The position numbers and the translations under genes were made by a program. A model generated the notes under the pieces. The model was given only the letters and a program-made list of their open reading frames with translations, made no database searches and was not told the origin of the DNA. From positions 23,892,527-23,956,526 of the forward strand of contig OX485808.1 in NCBI GenBank assembly GCA_950295325.1: a stretch of 64,000 nt of DNA, in the 5' to 3' direction. This DNA comes from Polytrichum commune (lineage: Eukaryota > Streptophyta > Polytrichopsida > Polytrichales > Polytrichaceae). This document shows positions 32,936-42,860 of the stretch, in pieces. Numbering within the stretch: position 1 is the stretch's first letter; every line of letters begins with the position of its first letter.

Positions 32936-35596
32936 GAGGTTTAGGGCTTAGTTTTTTTTTCTTTGAATGGTTAATTTTTATGTAATTTGATTGAACGTTA
33001 TTTGTGGTTTCATAGTTATGTGTTAATTTCATTTCATTTGTTATTTGAATTTCAGGATGGTGGAGATGACGATGGCGGTCCCCCACTGCCCAATGATTTG
33101 TTAAATGTGGAAGAGACTATGTCTCATATGCGAGATTTACAAAATACAAACTTCAATTCTTTAATTGGAGGACTTCGTATGAAGCCGTTCTCAAAGTCAA
33201 GAGTTTCAATCCCTCTTTGTCGGTTAATACCGTTGCCTATTGTGAGGCCAATCTTAGAAATCGATGTCCAGCTTTTGGAGAATGAATTTGTGAATGGTTA
33301 TAGGGAGGGTGATAGAGTACTGTATGTATCTTCATATGACAAAGATGAAAATACTATGGATATTCGGGACGAAGACACTTGTGGAGAACATTGGCAATCT
33401 TTCAATAAATCATTTGAGGAAATCCTTAAGAATGATAAGAATTATAAAAGGTTTTGTGGTAAAATGTTCTTTGTTTAGGAGGGTAACCATCGGAAAACGG
33501 CTTGGCGTCGCCATATCGATAAGGTCCATGGAGAAGATAAAAAGTGGCATTACTTCGTTGATTGTATAGTACTTGAATCAACCGGTTCGGTGGCTCTTCT
33601 TCTAAATGCTATGCATGATATGAACATGTATGTTTCATGTTTCGATGTTTTTTATATTTTTTGTTTATAATTTTCAAATTATAAAATTCATTGATTTTTT
33701 TTGTCATCTCTCTTAGGTCTACGGAATCAGATCATGTCAAGACAAATTTGGTTCACAAACTCCATCGTGTCTAATGTTTTGGAATCAGGAAGTTAGAGGA
33801 ATTTAAAGACCTTCTTACTCCTTATCAATATTCCAAATGTTTGAAGAAAAGTGGAAAGGGAACGTGGTATACCCTCACTTTGGAAGTCTTACTCAATTTC
33901 TTTACAAGGTGGGTATTCTAATTCATGCTAAGCTCTGTTTTTTAATATATTTTTGCTAAAGGATCTTAAACTAATTCTTAGTTTTTGGTTGTGTAACGTA
34001 AGATAGCATCTATGACCGAAGAGACACTTCGTAAATAAAATGACAAACTCCACTTCAATCAAGGACATCAAAAGGTATTTGGGATGTCATGCAGAATGCA
34101 ACCAAGAAAACAGTATCATCAATTCGTGGAAAAGAATTCGAAAAACTTATCGCTGTCGCAAATCCAGCCAATGGCTTCGAGTTCTTGGAGGAGGTAAGTC
34201 ATTATGTTTTTTTTATGTAGCATTCATTTCGGTATTTTATATGAGAGATTTTCATTATTTTCACCTTCCATTTCGCAGATCAATAAGCATTTTGGAGATC
34301 GCTTTGAGCCTACTATGACCCTAGAGAAACTGCAAATGATTGCAACTGCTCCAGTAAATTCTTTATTCAAAATCAAATGGTTAAGGTGGTGGAATTCTAG
34401 CGACATATTCCGTGAATCTCTACGCTTTCCATTGGGAGATATCAAAGAAAAAGAACTTGAGAAATGGTTGATCAAAGCGTCATTTTGGGCCCAGGTTATC
34501 CCTTATTCTTAAATATCTAAGTGTTTTCATTTCAATTTTTTTGAATGTTTTATGATTTATTCAATGGTCGTGATGCATATGTATCATTTTGCAGTTGGAA
34601 GACGGTTTTGTGAAACAATTTGAGGATATGGAAAAGGAAATGAATGTGAAGATTATTTGGAATGCACATATACTTATGCCTTCTGAGTACATTAAAAAGT
34701 GGCGTATTATGCTTTGGACAAAAGCATTCCGACATTTTTTTGGTGGCATGAGTGCATTTACAAAATCTACTCTACTTGGTAAAAATTTTGAAGGAGGCAT
34801 TGCTATCAAACGAGTGGTATTCAGGTAATTTATCTTTTCTTTCTCTCATAGCTTCAATTCGTTCATTGCATACTTGAAGTTTGCCTTGACGTAATCGATT
34901 CACTAACTTCAATCAAATGGTTATTTTGTCTCAAAGGTACATAAAAAACGAGCTATTGGCTTCAAACGCCATCTCCCTTGGCTCCATTCCGAGTTGTTTC
35001 TCTTCATGGGCTGACAAATCTAGTGACCTTTGCATTTTTACGGCAACCCAGATAAGAGTTTGGGATTATGCCACTTTGCAGTCTTGTCCATGGTTTATTA
35101 AGTGTCCTCTTACGTTTTGTCCAAATGAGGAGGAGGAGGAGCTCATGAAACAGTCATGTCCAATAGATTTGCCTCCTGATGATATTGACATGATGAACAA
35201 CGAGGATGTGTGTGTGGTGAAAGTAATCAAACCGGAGGGAAAAGCTAAACATAAGCGTGGCTCAAAGGTAGATGAGGTTAATCCAACACCTTCATCTCAA
35301 ACCGGTGTTATGGCACACAATCCTAGTCCTTCAACACCTACACCTAGCACTCAAGATAATGATGGACCTAAGTTTTCTCCCATTTCAAGATCACTACGAT
35401 TTCAGCATGTGTCAAAAACCATTGTCAGTGGTGCTTCACCTTCTAGGGCAATTTGTTCAGTGATGTTGGAGAAGATTTCAATTCAAACATTGATGGAGAA
35501 TGGTGGTCATGAACATCCGTTAATGTTGAAAACATTTGAATTTGTGACAAAGGTTAGTATACTCAACATTGAACTTATTTTTATTTTATGATATAT

Positions 35597-35930
35597 CACT
35601 AGTAGAAAACATGGTAAAAAAGAACCGCATTCGTTTTTCCATTGCGGTTCTTTTGACCACCCTGATCTGCAGTCACTAAACGACTGCAGATTTTTATTTT
35701 TATTTTTACGACTACAATTTTAAAATTTTGGGGGCATGTAATACACCGTTGGAAAGGTATTTTCAAGACCTTTCCAGCGATATATTAAAAGCCCCCAAAT
35801 TCCTAAAAATTTAGTTGGTAAACCAAAAAAGAAAAATCTGCAGTCGTTTAGTGACTGCAGATCAGGGTGGTCAAAAGAACCGCAATGGACAAACGACTGT
35901 GGTTCTTTTTTACCATGCTTTCTACTAGTG
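35597..35930 (+). mobile_element. CACTA-type MITE
   Basis: A 334-bp palindromic element begins CACTAGTAGAAAACATGGTA and ends with the inverse (ACCATG..TTTCTACTAGTG), flanked by the 3-bp duplication TAT (35594-35596, 35931-35933). CACTA termini and a 3-bp target duplication are diagnostic for the CACTA/EnSpm class. Internal inverted pairs such as CTGCAGTC...GACTGCAG let the whole element fold into a long hairpin. It lies in an intron of the methyltransferase-like gene. Confidence 0.92.
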
Positions 35931-37314
35931 TATGGTGTTGATGTTGCAACATGTTTTGGACTTGAGTGTAATATTGTTTTTTGGTTTTTTTTTGTAGGTG
36001 GGTTCTGGACGCAATAGGAGGGTTTCTTCAGAGGATTGTAGTTTTGGAGGTTTTGACCTTATTATTGCAGATTTGCCAGAAGGTTTGCCTGTACCTAACG
36101 TTTCATCTCCTCCACATATAATCCCAGCTTGGAACGAGCACAAGAGAAAGAACATTGAGGCTCTATTTGAATTTCCATGTGCGTATCTCACCGATGATGG
36201 CCCCTTGTTTTTGTTTGTTCCTGAGAACAAAGATGTCAGAGAGGAAGTAAGGACATTCGCAGCCTCCTATGATTTTGTATTGCGAAAAGATTGGTGGGGC
36301 TTCAACGAGTTGCCTTTGTGTTATCCACTTGACACATCATTGACGGTATACATTAAACTCTATTATTTATTACTTTGAATTCTACTTTTTCATTGTATTG
36401 CAATGTTCTTATCAATTTTGTAATTGATTCCCTCGCTGAAGGTTTTCTCGTGGTTTATAGACTCGTCGTTTCCGCATCATGTTGTTTCTTCATTCTACTC
36501 CCAAGTCGGAGTTTGTTTTTCAAAAAAAGAACCCAAATACTGAGGTGGATGTGGAGGCCTTGGATGTGTTCTTCAATCTCACATCGGCAAGCACTCAACT
36601 TATGAACGGAAAAGTGCCATGGAGAGGTGGTAGGGAGAAAGACTCGGAATCGATGCAAATCTTAATAGAGGCTTTAACAACTCCCGCATCGGTTGTCCTC
36701 GATGCTTATGCATCTACAGGTTGGTTTATCTCTTACTCAAAGGACCTATTATATCATCTCCCAATGTGTTTTAATGAAATCATTGTAGTGTTGTCAGTGG
36801 CTTGTGCAAATTAACTGACATTTCAACATTTCATTGGCAGATGCATCTATTCATGCTTGCAGAAATAGTGGCTGCCATCTAGTGGCATATGAGGAAGATT
36901 CTGCATTGTTTGATGCCATTCTATCCCCATTAAGTGATCCACCACCAACTGCTACTGTAGGTGGATTTATGCCATATAATGCCTCCATCGATTCCGATGA
37001 AGAGCCTGTTAAGAAGGTTGCGAGAAAAAGTCGATTGAGTACGTAAGTTTTCAATTTCTCCATATTATTTGTTAATTTGGCCACCCAATGTATGATATGT
37101 GTGCACTAGAAGTCTAACACTTATGATGTCAATTTGCAGAAAAAAGAAAAACATGACTTCATCTCCGAATATGAGTTTGCCAATATATGCAGAAAATGTT
37201 GCTCAGATCATGGCAAGATCAGTGACGCCAACTCCTCGCCGTATATCTACACGAATTGCTCGTAACCCATATGTAGATGATGAGGCAATTCAATGCGATG
37301 ATCTAAGTGATTAA

Positions 37315-37819
37315 GCTAAACTAGTTTAGGGACATTTAGGTAGTTGTCAATACCATCCACTATGTGTTTGATTGGATTGGATATGATTGGATTGGATATT
37401 ATTCGGTGGATGTGTGACAAAGTTTGGATTCATCATTTGAAATTACCACAATTAGTGGACATTGAATTGTGTGAGCAATTTCCTCTTATTCCTAAACCCT
37501 ATATCCTAAAACTAAATTACCTCTATCAATCCATTTCTCAAACTTACATGAATTTTAGAAATACAGTTTAGAGCAATACTTGAAAGGTGCTTGCATTGTT
37601 ATTACAATTGGATGTTGCATCCAACAACAACATTAAAAATAATTTTCAAACCCTCATGCCAAGCTTGCAGTTGTTGAATTTAAAAGTAGAGTTAGGTATT
37701 CATGAGGATAATTACATTTTTTGACTATCCATTAATTTTATTATAGAAAAAAAATATATTATTTATGCCAAAATACCATGGATATAGGGTACTAGTGCGT
37801 GTATTTCCAAAAATCTTTC
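37315..37819. other. 3' flank of the methyltransferase-like gene inside MULE-2
   Basis: Non-coding, AT-rich; presumed 3' untranslated and subterminal region. GATTGGATATGATTGGATTGGATATT is a short simple repeat near 37370. No gene is supported. Confidence 0.5.
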
Positions 37820-37878
37820 CTCACCTACCGTTCACAAGTTACTGCTCATCGCTCACCGCTCACATGATAGCACTCCCC
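37820..37878 (-). repeat. MULE-2 right terminal inverted repeat
   Basis: This is the inverse of 26411-26465 and contains three TGAGCRR heptamers when read on the minus strand. The element ends at 37878, directly before the target duplication. Confidence 0.85.
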
Positions 37879-37893
37879 GTTGTGACCATAACC

Positions 37894-40241
37894 ATGGCTC
37901 CACCTCTTGCCCCTCCAAAAGGTTTCAAATTTAGAAGATTTTTCTCTAGGCCTGATCCCAATGGCGCTAGTAGTAGTCATGTGCCCCCCTCTGATGTTGA
38001 TATCCTAACCCTTGGTGATGGTGATGTGCAACCAACAACTCCGTTGGTAGAGTCTAGTGTCAAGAAAAAGACGTATGACAAGACTCGTCAATTCCAACTC
38101 CTATGGTTGCCAATTTTCCCTTGGGCGGAACCCATCTACAAAGGTGATGAGGTCACAAAGGTAATTTGCAAAGTCTGCTCTAAAATCCGAGGGAAGTATA
38201 TAATTTTGTGTGCTAAGAGCGATAATCTTTGGAAGCATCAAGGGAGGAAAACCGCTAAGGGTCCTAGTCATGGGGTTGCTGTAGGGGAGAAGTACATGGA
38301 TTTTAACTCTATCCATCTAAAAAATGAAAGACTGTTTGCAGCCATCCCCACAGATAGTATTGCGGCCCAAGTGGCAGAGAACACGGTTAGAGATAGGAAG
38401 AAGAAATGGATACAGTTTGCTACCCTCTTACACTTGCTCCAGAGAGGTAGACCTATCACAGACTATGAGCAAATGTACGTCTTGTTTGAAACCCTCAAAT
38501 TAAAGAACAATCCACACCACCACTGGAGTGACAATAGTGGGTGGGCAATGGCAGAGGCGATAGAGCGTGTTGTGCTGAAGAGAACAAAGGAGGTTATGCA
38601 GGTTGCTAACTTCTTTAGTTTGTCTTGTGATGAGGTTACTTCTGTAGACTGTCAGTCATGCATTAATGTCCATGGTTATGTTGTGATAGATTGGAAGCGA
38701 ACCCCTGTACTCCTTACCCTAGAGAGAGTTATTGAAGGAGGGACAGCAAATAATCTCACTGCTGTCATTGTCAATGTTGCTCGCGCTTATGGAGGTCTAA
38801 CCGAGCAGAAGATTAGGGAAATGTTGATCACATTTAGGGCAGATGGGGTTTCTACATTTCAAGGTGCTAAATCCGGTGTCACTGTACAACTTATCAACAA
38901 ACACGCTCCTTTCATGGTGGGTGTCCATTGCATGGCACACCGCACGAATCTTGCTGTCCAAACCCTATCCGAGTTTGAGGTGGTGAAACATGTAGAAGAT
39001 CTTTTGGCAGCGCTGTACTCTTACTTCAGTTCCTCTCCCAAACGCAATCTTGAGTTCCAGAAGCTAGCAGCTTGCTTGGAATCCAAAGGCAACAAGATAC
39101 TTAGGAACGTCAAGACTCGTTGGATATCCATGCTTGGACCTGCAAGGAGGGTGCTTGAGGAATATAAACCCTTGGTGACGAAAATGACAGTGGATGCGCC
39201 CAAGGAGCTTGCAACAAAGAAGAACCTTTCCATGCTCCTAGATTGGCAGAACATGCTCACCCTACCTTGCTTGATGCCCATGCTGCACTCTGTGAATTCA
39301 TTCATCAAGTTTTTACAGTGTCCAGCATGTTACATTGTTGATTTCATTTCTGCGGTCAAGATATGCCAGGGTGATCTATATCGACTTTATGTAGATCCAA
39401 CCTTTGCTTTCCACGGAGAGGAGTTTAGCACATTTTGGTCACTAGCAGATGACACGTCCATGGTAATCGAACAAGATTGGTTGTTCTGCTACAATCGTGA
39501 GGAAGACCACCTGGTTTTCAGGGTTGTAGGTGTGCCCCACATGGCAACCATGAGATCAGTAGCCTTCCTAGGGCAGTGGGAAGAGGTGAACAAGATTGAC
39601 CGTGAGGTCATCCTTGGTGAGGTGCAGCGGCAATTAACCAGCGCGAGGAGTTAGAGAAGAGGTTCCCTCACCAAGAGGTGATGTGTGCTTTGGGGATATG
39701 CTACCCCCAATATTGGCTGAATGATACATTCGAGGCTACATATCCTGGGCATATTGCAACACTAAAATTATTCTATGGGACAACGAAGAAGTTGTGGGTA
39801 CCTGTGGATGTTGAGACCGAGGATGCTGAGGAGTGGGTGCCTCCACCCCTTGACATCCGCAACCTAGAGCTCCAAAGCTCCTTCTTCAAAATCACCATGA
39901 TATCAAATGCCCAAGCTGCCATGGCCTTATCCATGACCGAAAACCCGATGTCCCGACTTTGGCGCAAGCTTTCTAGCAATGCCCTCATTTCAGCGAAACT
40001 TTCCGAGTTCGTGAAAGTCGCTCAGATTGCTCACGTTCAAGTGTTGGGTAGTGTGGAAGATGAGAGAACATTTAGCTCCTTGTCCTTCTTGAAGAGCAAG
40101 TTGAGGAACCGGCTTACAACCCACCTAGACTTGGTGGTCCGCATGTTTGCACAAGACTTTTATACCTTGAACACTTTCCCTTACCAAACGGCCATAACAG
40201 ATTGGAAAACTCAGAAGGTTCGCTATGGAGGAGAAACTTAG
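37894..40241 (+). pseudogene. hAT transposase (one frameshift)
   Basis: The first frame runs from ATG 37894 to a stop at 39652-39654 (586 residues); a second, shifted frame continues to 40241. The two overlap near 39640, where a single small indel separates them. A BED-like zinc finger region (VICKVCSKIRGKY...NLWKHQGRKT) is followed by an RNase H-like core with acidic residues in LSCDEVTSVD and FRADGVSTFQ, and HCMAHRTNLAVQ. The end has the hAT dimerisation signature EDERTFSSLSFLKSKLRNRL. The family cuts and pastes hAT elements. MULE-2 is inserted five bases before the ATG. Apart from the frameshift the gene is well preserved, so inactivation is probably recent. Confidence 0.85.
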
Positions 40242-40257
40242 ATGAGTTCTAATGTAT

Positions 40258-41229
40258 TGTCGCAACCCTTGCTAGGTCCCTTAACAATCTTGCCAATTTT
40301 CGTTTCTAGCAAAGGTTACGAGCGCTAACCCTTCGCATTCCGCCATGCTAATGGATAGCTCCTCTTACCCCGGACCAATAGTTCATAGGAGGGAACCAAC
40401 CCTCCTACTTTGCTTTCGGGACTCACCCCTTAATCGGTAACCCATTTCCCCAATGTGGACTTCCATCCATGGAAGTCCAATCCTATGTTGATCATCGCGT
40501 TGCCGGAGCAACACTACAACAACCCGAAGCATACTAGGCAACTATGGCCTCACAATAGGCCAAAGCCCATGGAGGCCTTGCCGTTCGGCCTCGGGTGGGT
40601 GAGGCCACACCACCTCACCCATATAAGCCTCTAGGACTCTACGCGGGGCCCCTACCCCACCGTCAACCAACCTCTTGTCTCTCTACCAAGAGTTGGGGCC
40701 AAGTGGACATTTTCCCTTAGCCGCTGGGCCTAGAAGCCCCCAGCAGCTTCAGACCATCATAACTTCCTTGTATGATGTCTGATTCCAGCAACCAACCACT
40801 CCATCTTCATCTACGCTTCACGTAGATGCCGATGGACTCCTCACTTGCCCCATTCGGGCAAGTGGTGAGGAAGTTATGCCTGTTTGAACCTTGGCAGTCC
40901 CGGGAATCACTCCCAGGCACTGCTGTAGCAGGGCGCTGTCCCGGGACAGCGCCCCACTCAAATGGCCATAACTCCTAGCTCACACCTCGGATTGAGGTGT
41001 TCTTGAGCATTCTAGAATCACCACGCCATGAGCTACGCATAGCTCATGGCCTTACCCTTGTGCCTCCTAGTCTTCGTGGATGGGAGGCGTTCCCAACGCC
41101 CGGGGACCTCACCCACACTAGGATCACTTGGGCCCTCTCACCAACGGCGCCACAAGTCCCGGGTGTCACTCCGGGGTCCCCCTTGTGCCCATGGTGTTTC
41201 GGGCACTCCTCATGGAGAGGTGCGCGACA
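40258..41229 (+). mobile_element. Solo LTR copy C
   Basis: A complete 972-bp LTR starts TGTCGCAACC and ends GCGCGACA, with the exact 5-bp duplication TGTAT at 40253-40257 and 41230-41234. It lies just after the hAT transposase stop codon. It is very similar to copy B, which suggests that both are fairly recent. Confidence 0.95.
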
Positions 41230-41234
41230 TGTAT

Positions 41235-42029
41235 GTTGCTGGAAGTAGTTTCTAAATGCAATGGTAGTTGATGTATGCAAAGGTTAGGGGCAGCTAGCAA
41301 CAACAAAGTAGTGGCTTGGAAAATGAAGGACTAGTGCAGTGCTAGTTCTATGAGAGGTACCCAATGTACTAAACCCACAATCAATTTTTGGAACATGACG
41401 AGGGAGGGCATGAATTTATACCTCAAGATTGTGGTGTCTGGGTACTGCTTTGAAGCATGTGTGGCATGGTTGAGTGTGCAGGTCTTACGAGACTGCATGC
41501 GTAAGTTTACTGGCTATATTTGGATGGAGCCGTTGGAGGAAGATGTTGGTGGGCCCCGAAATTCAGCACATGTCGGGTGTTTAGTTTACTAATTTTGTTT
41601 GGGTGGTGGATGGGTTGTGCTAATGTGTGGTTTTGCAGGCCGTTCCACGCTGTAGTGGGCAGGGTTGAAAAACCGGGGTTCAATTCCCCCGTGGAACAAA
41701 TATTTTTTGTACATTGAATCTTAGATGTAGCCAAATTTTGATGTACTTTGGGTTGTATTAGCCACATTTACATCAACAACGTAGGAAGTGGGGGCCATAT
41801 TTCAACTCTACGTTGGCAAAACATAGCCACATACACTCGCCCCAAAAAAATTATATATCGCCACATACTCAAACCTTCTATGACATCTAGTCGCATTCGC
41901 CATATGTTAAGTCATCCCACGTGGCCAGCTAGGGCTCCTTCAAGCCAACTCAAATTGCCAAAGAAGCTAGCCAATGGATGGGCCAAGAGCCAATGTAGAG
42001 ACCCATTTCTTTTGAAAAAAATAACACTG
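41235..42029 (+). other. 3' arm of the hAT element
   Basis: No protein-coding gene is recognised. It contains the tRNA-like fold at 41642-41697 and ends with the hAT terminus before the GTTGGGAA duplication at 42030. Confidence 0.5.
41642..41697 (+). ncRNA. tRNA-like fold without a normal anticodon arm
   Basis: The 56 bases fold with a perfect 8-bp end stem (GTTCCACG and CGTGGAAC), a short GGTT/AACC hairpin, and a T-arm-like GGGG-TTCAATT-CCCC. The T-arm contains a good polymerase III B box (GGTTCAATTCC); GCTGTAGTGGGC resembles an A box. The start resembles the 5' end of plant tRNA-Gln, but the molecule is about 16 bases too short for a tRNA and lacks a proper D arm and anticodon stem. A T6 run at 41703-41708 could end transcription. 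It is most likely a deleted tRNA copy or a SINE head; a functional small RNA is possible but unproven. Confidence 0.45.
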
Positions 42030-42860
42030 GTTGGGAACGCCTCCCACCCACAAAGACTAGGAAGCACAAGGGTAAGGCCATCAGCTATGGCGTGTGGATT
42101 CTAGAATGCTCAAAAACATCTCAATCGGAGGTGTGAGCTAGGAGTTATGGCAATTTGAGTGGGGCGCTGTCTCGGGACAGCGCCCTGGTACAACAGTGGC
42201 CTGGGAGTGGCTCCCGGGACTGCCAAGGTTTGAACATGTATAACTTCTTCAATACTTGCCCAAATGGGGAAAGTGAGGAGTCTATCGGCATCTACGTGAA
42301 GTGACGATGAAGATGAAGTGGTCGCTTGTTAGCATCAGAGATCACATAACGAAGTTATGATGGTCTGAAGCTTCTGGGGGCTTCTAGGCCCAGCGGCTAA
42401 GGGAAAATGTCTACTTGGCCCCAACTCTTGGTACAGAGACAAAAGGTTTCTTGACGGTGTGGTAGGGGCCCCGCCTAGAGTCCTAGAGGCTTAGATGGGT
42501 AAGGTGGTGTGGCCTCACCCACCCGAGGCCGAACGACACGGTCTCCATGGGCATTGGCCCAATGTGAGGACATAGGTGCCTAGTATGCTTCGGGTTGTTA
42601 TAGTGTTGCTCCGGCAACGCGATGATCAACATAAGATTGGACTTCCATGGATGGAAGTCCACATCTAAGAAATGGTTACTGATTAAGGGGTGAGTCCCAA
42701 AAGCAAAGTAGGAGGGTTGGTTCCCCTCCTATGAACTATAAGGTCCGGGGTAGGAGGAGCTAACCATTGGCATGGCGGAATGCGAAGGGTTAGCGCTCGT
42801 AAGCTTTGCTAGAAATGCAAATTGGCAAGATTGTTAAGGAGGCTAGCAAGGGTTGCGACA
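42030..42860 (-). mobile_element. Split LTR copy D/E, 5' part
   Basis: On the minus strand this is the first 830 or so bases of the TGTCGC...GCGACA LTR family, beginning at 42860. It stops at the internal GTTGGGAA where the hAT element was inserted; the remaining 3' end is at 24554-24693. It is more diverged than copies B and C, in line with it being the oldest layer of this nest. Confidence 0.85.

Larger units (their letters stand above)
30730..37314 (+). pseudogene. ParB-like plus N4/N6 amino-methyltransferase-like gene, copy 2
   Basis: Exons inferred from GT..AG sites: 30730-31029 (basic KRKRKRGG N-terminus), 33056-33627, 33717-33908, one near 34100-34195 whose frame is unclear, 34279-34494, 34595-34824, 34937-35552, 35998-36345, 36461-36719, 36841-37042, 37140-37314. 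Exon 2 has a ParB/sulfiredoxin-like stretch: LEIDVQLLENEFVNGYREGDRVLYVS, then EGNHRKTAW (the G-x-H-R signature) and LLNAMHDMN. The exon from 35998 has FDLIIADLPEGLPVP at motif IV. The exon from 36461 has WRGGREKDSESMQILIEAL and VVLDAYAST at motif I, continued by HACRNSGCHLVAYEED. This order fits beta-class DNA amino-methyltransferases; bacterial and phage ParB-methylase fusions are known. In-frame stops at 33476-33478 and 33772-33774 and a degenerate motif I argue against an active enzyme. Confidence 0.7.
26411..37878. mobile_element. MULE-2: Mutator-like element with transposase and ParB-methyltransferase-like gene
   Basis: This 11,468-bp DNA transposon is flanked by the 10-bp duplication GTTGTGACCA (26401-26410 and 37879-37888). 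Its ends align to MULE-1 over 21 bases without gaps (left GAGGGAAGCTAAGACATGAG, right, minus strand, GGGGAGTGCTATCATGTGAG). They run into 7-bp units of the TGAGCGG/TGAGCAA type. It encodes an apparently intact zinc-finger/SWIM Mutator-type transposase on the minus strand and, divergently, a many-exon gene with ParB-like and amino-methyltransferase-like regions. A small ORF with a SUMO-interaction-like motif lies between them. Confidence 0.9.
24694..42029 (+). mobile_element. hAT transposon with nested insertions
   Basis: The interval is flanked by the 8-bp duplication GTTGGGAA (24686-24693 and 42030-42037) inside a single LTR copy. Its ends begin CAACGTTTTTAT and, on the other strand, CAGTGTTATTTT; they are weakly inverted and start with CA, as in hAT elements. 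It carries one hAT transposase gene (37894-40241). Removing the 11.5-kb MULE-2 and the 1-kb solo LTR C leaves about 4.9 kb, a normal hAT size. The element is the host layer for everything between 24.7 and 42.0 kb. Confidence 0.75.

Noticed and set aside
40258-41229. LTR C as the LTR of the gypsy element at 874-12583
   Set aside because: The gypsy 3' LTR begins TGTCGAGG and differs in sequence and length from the TGTCGCAACC family. They are separate families.
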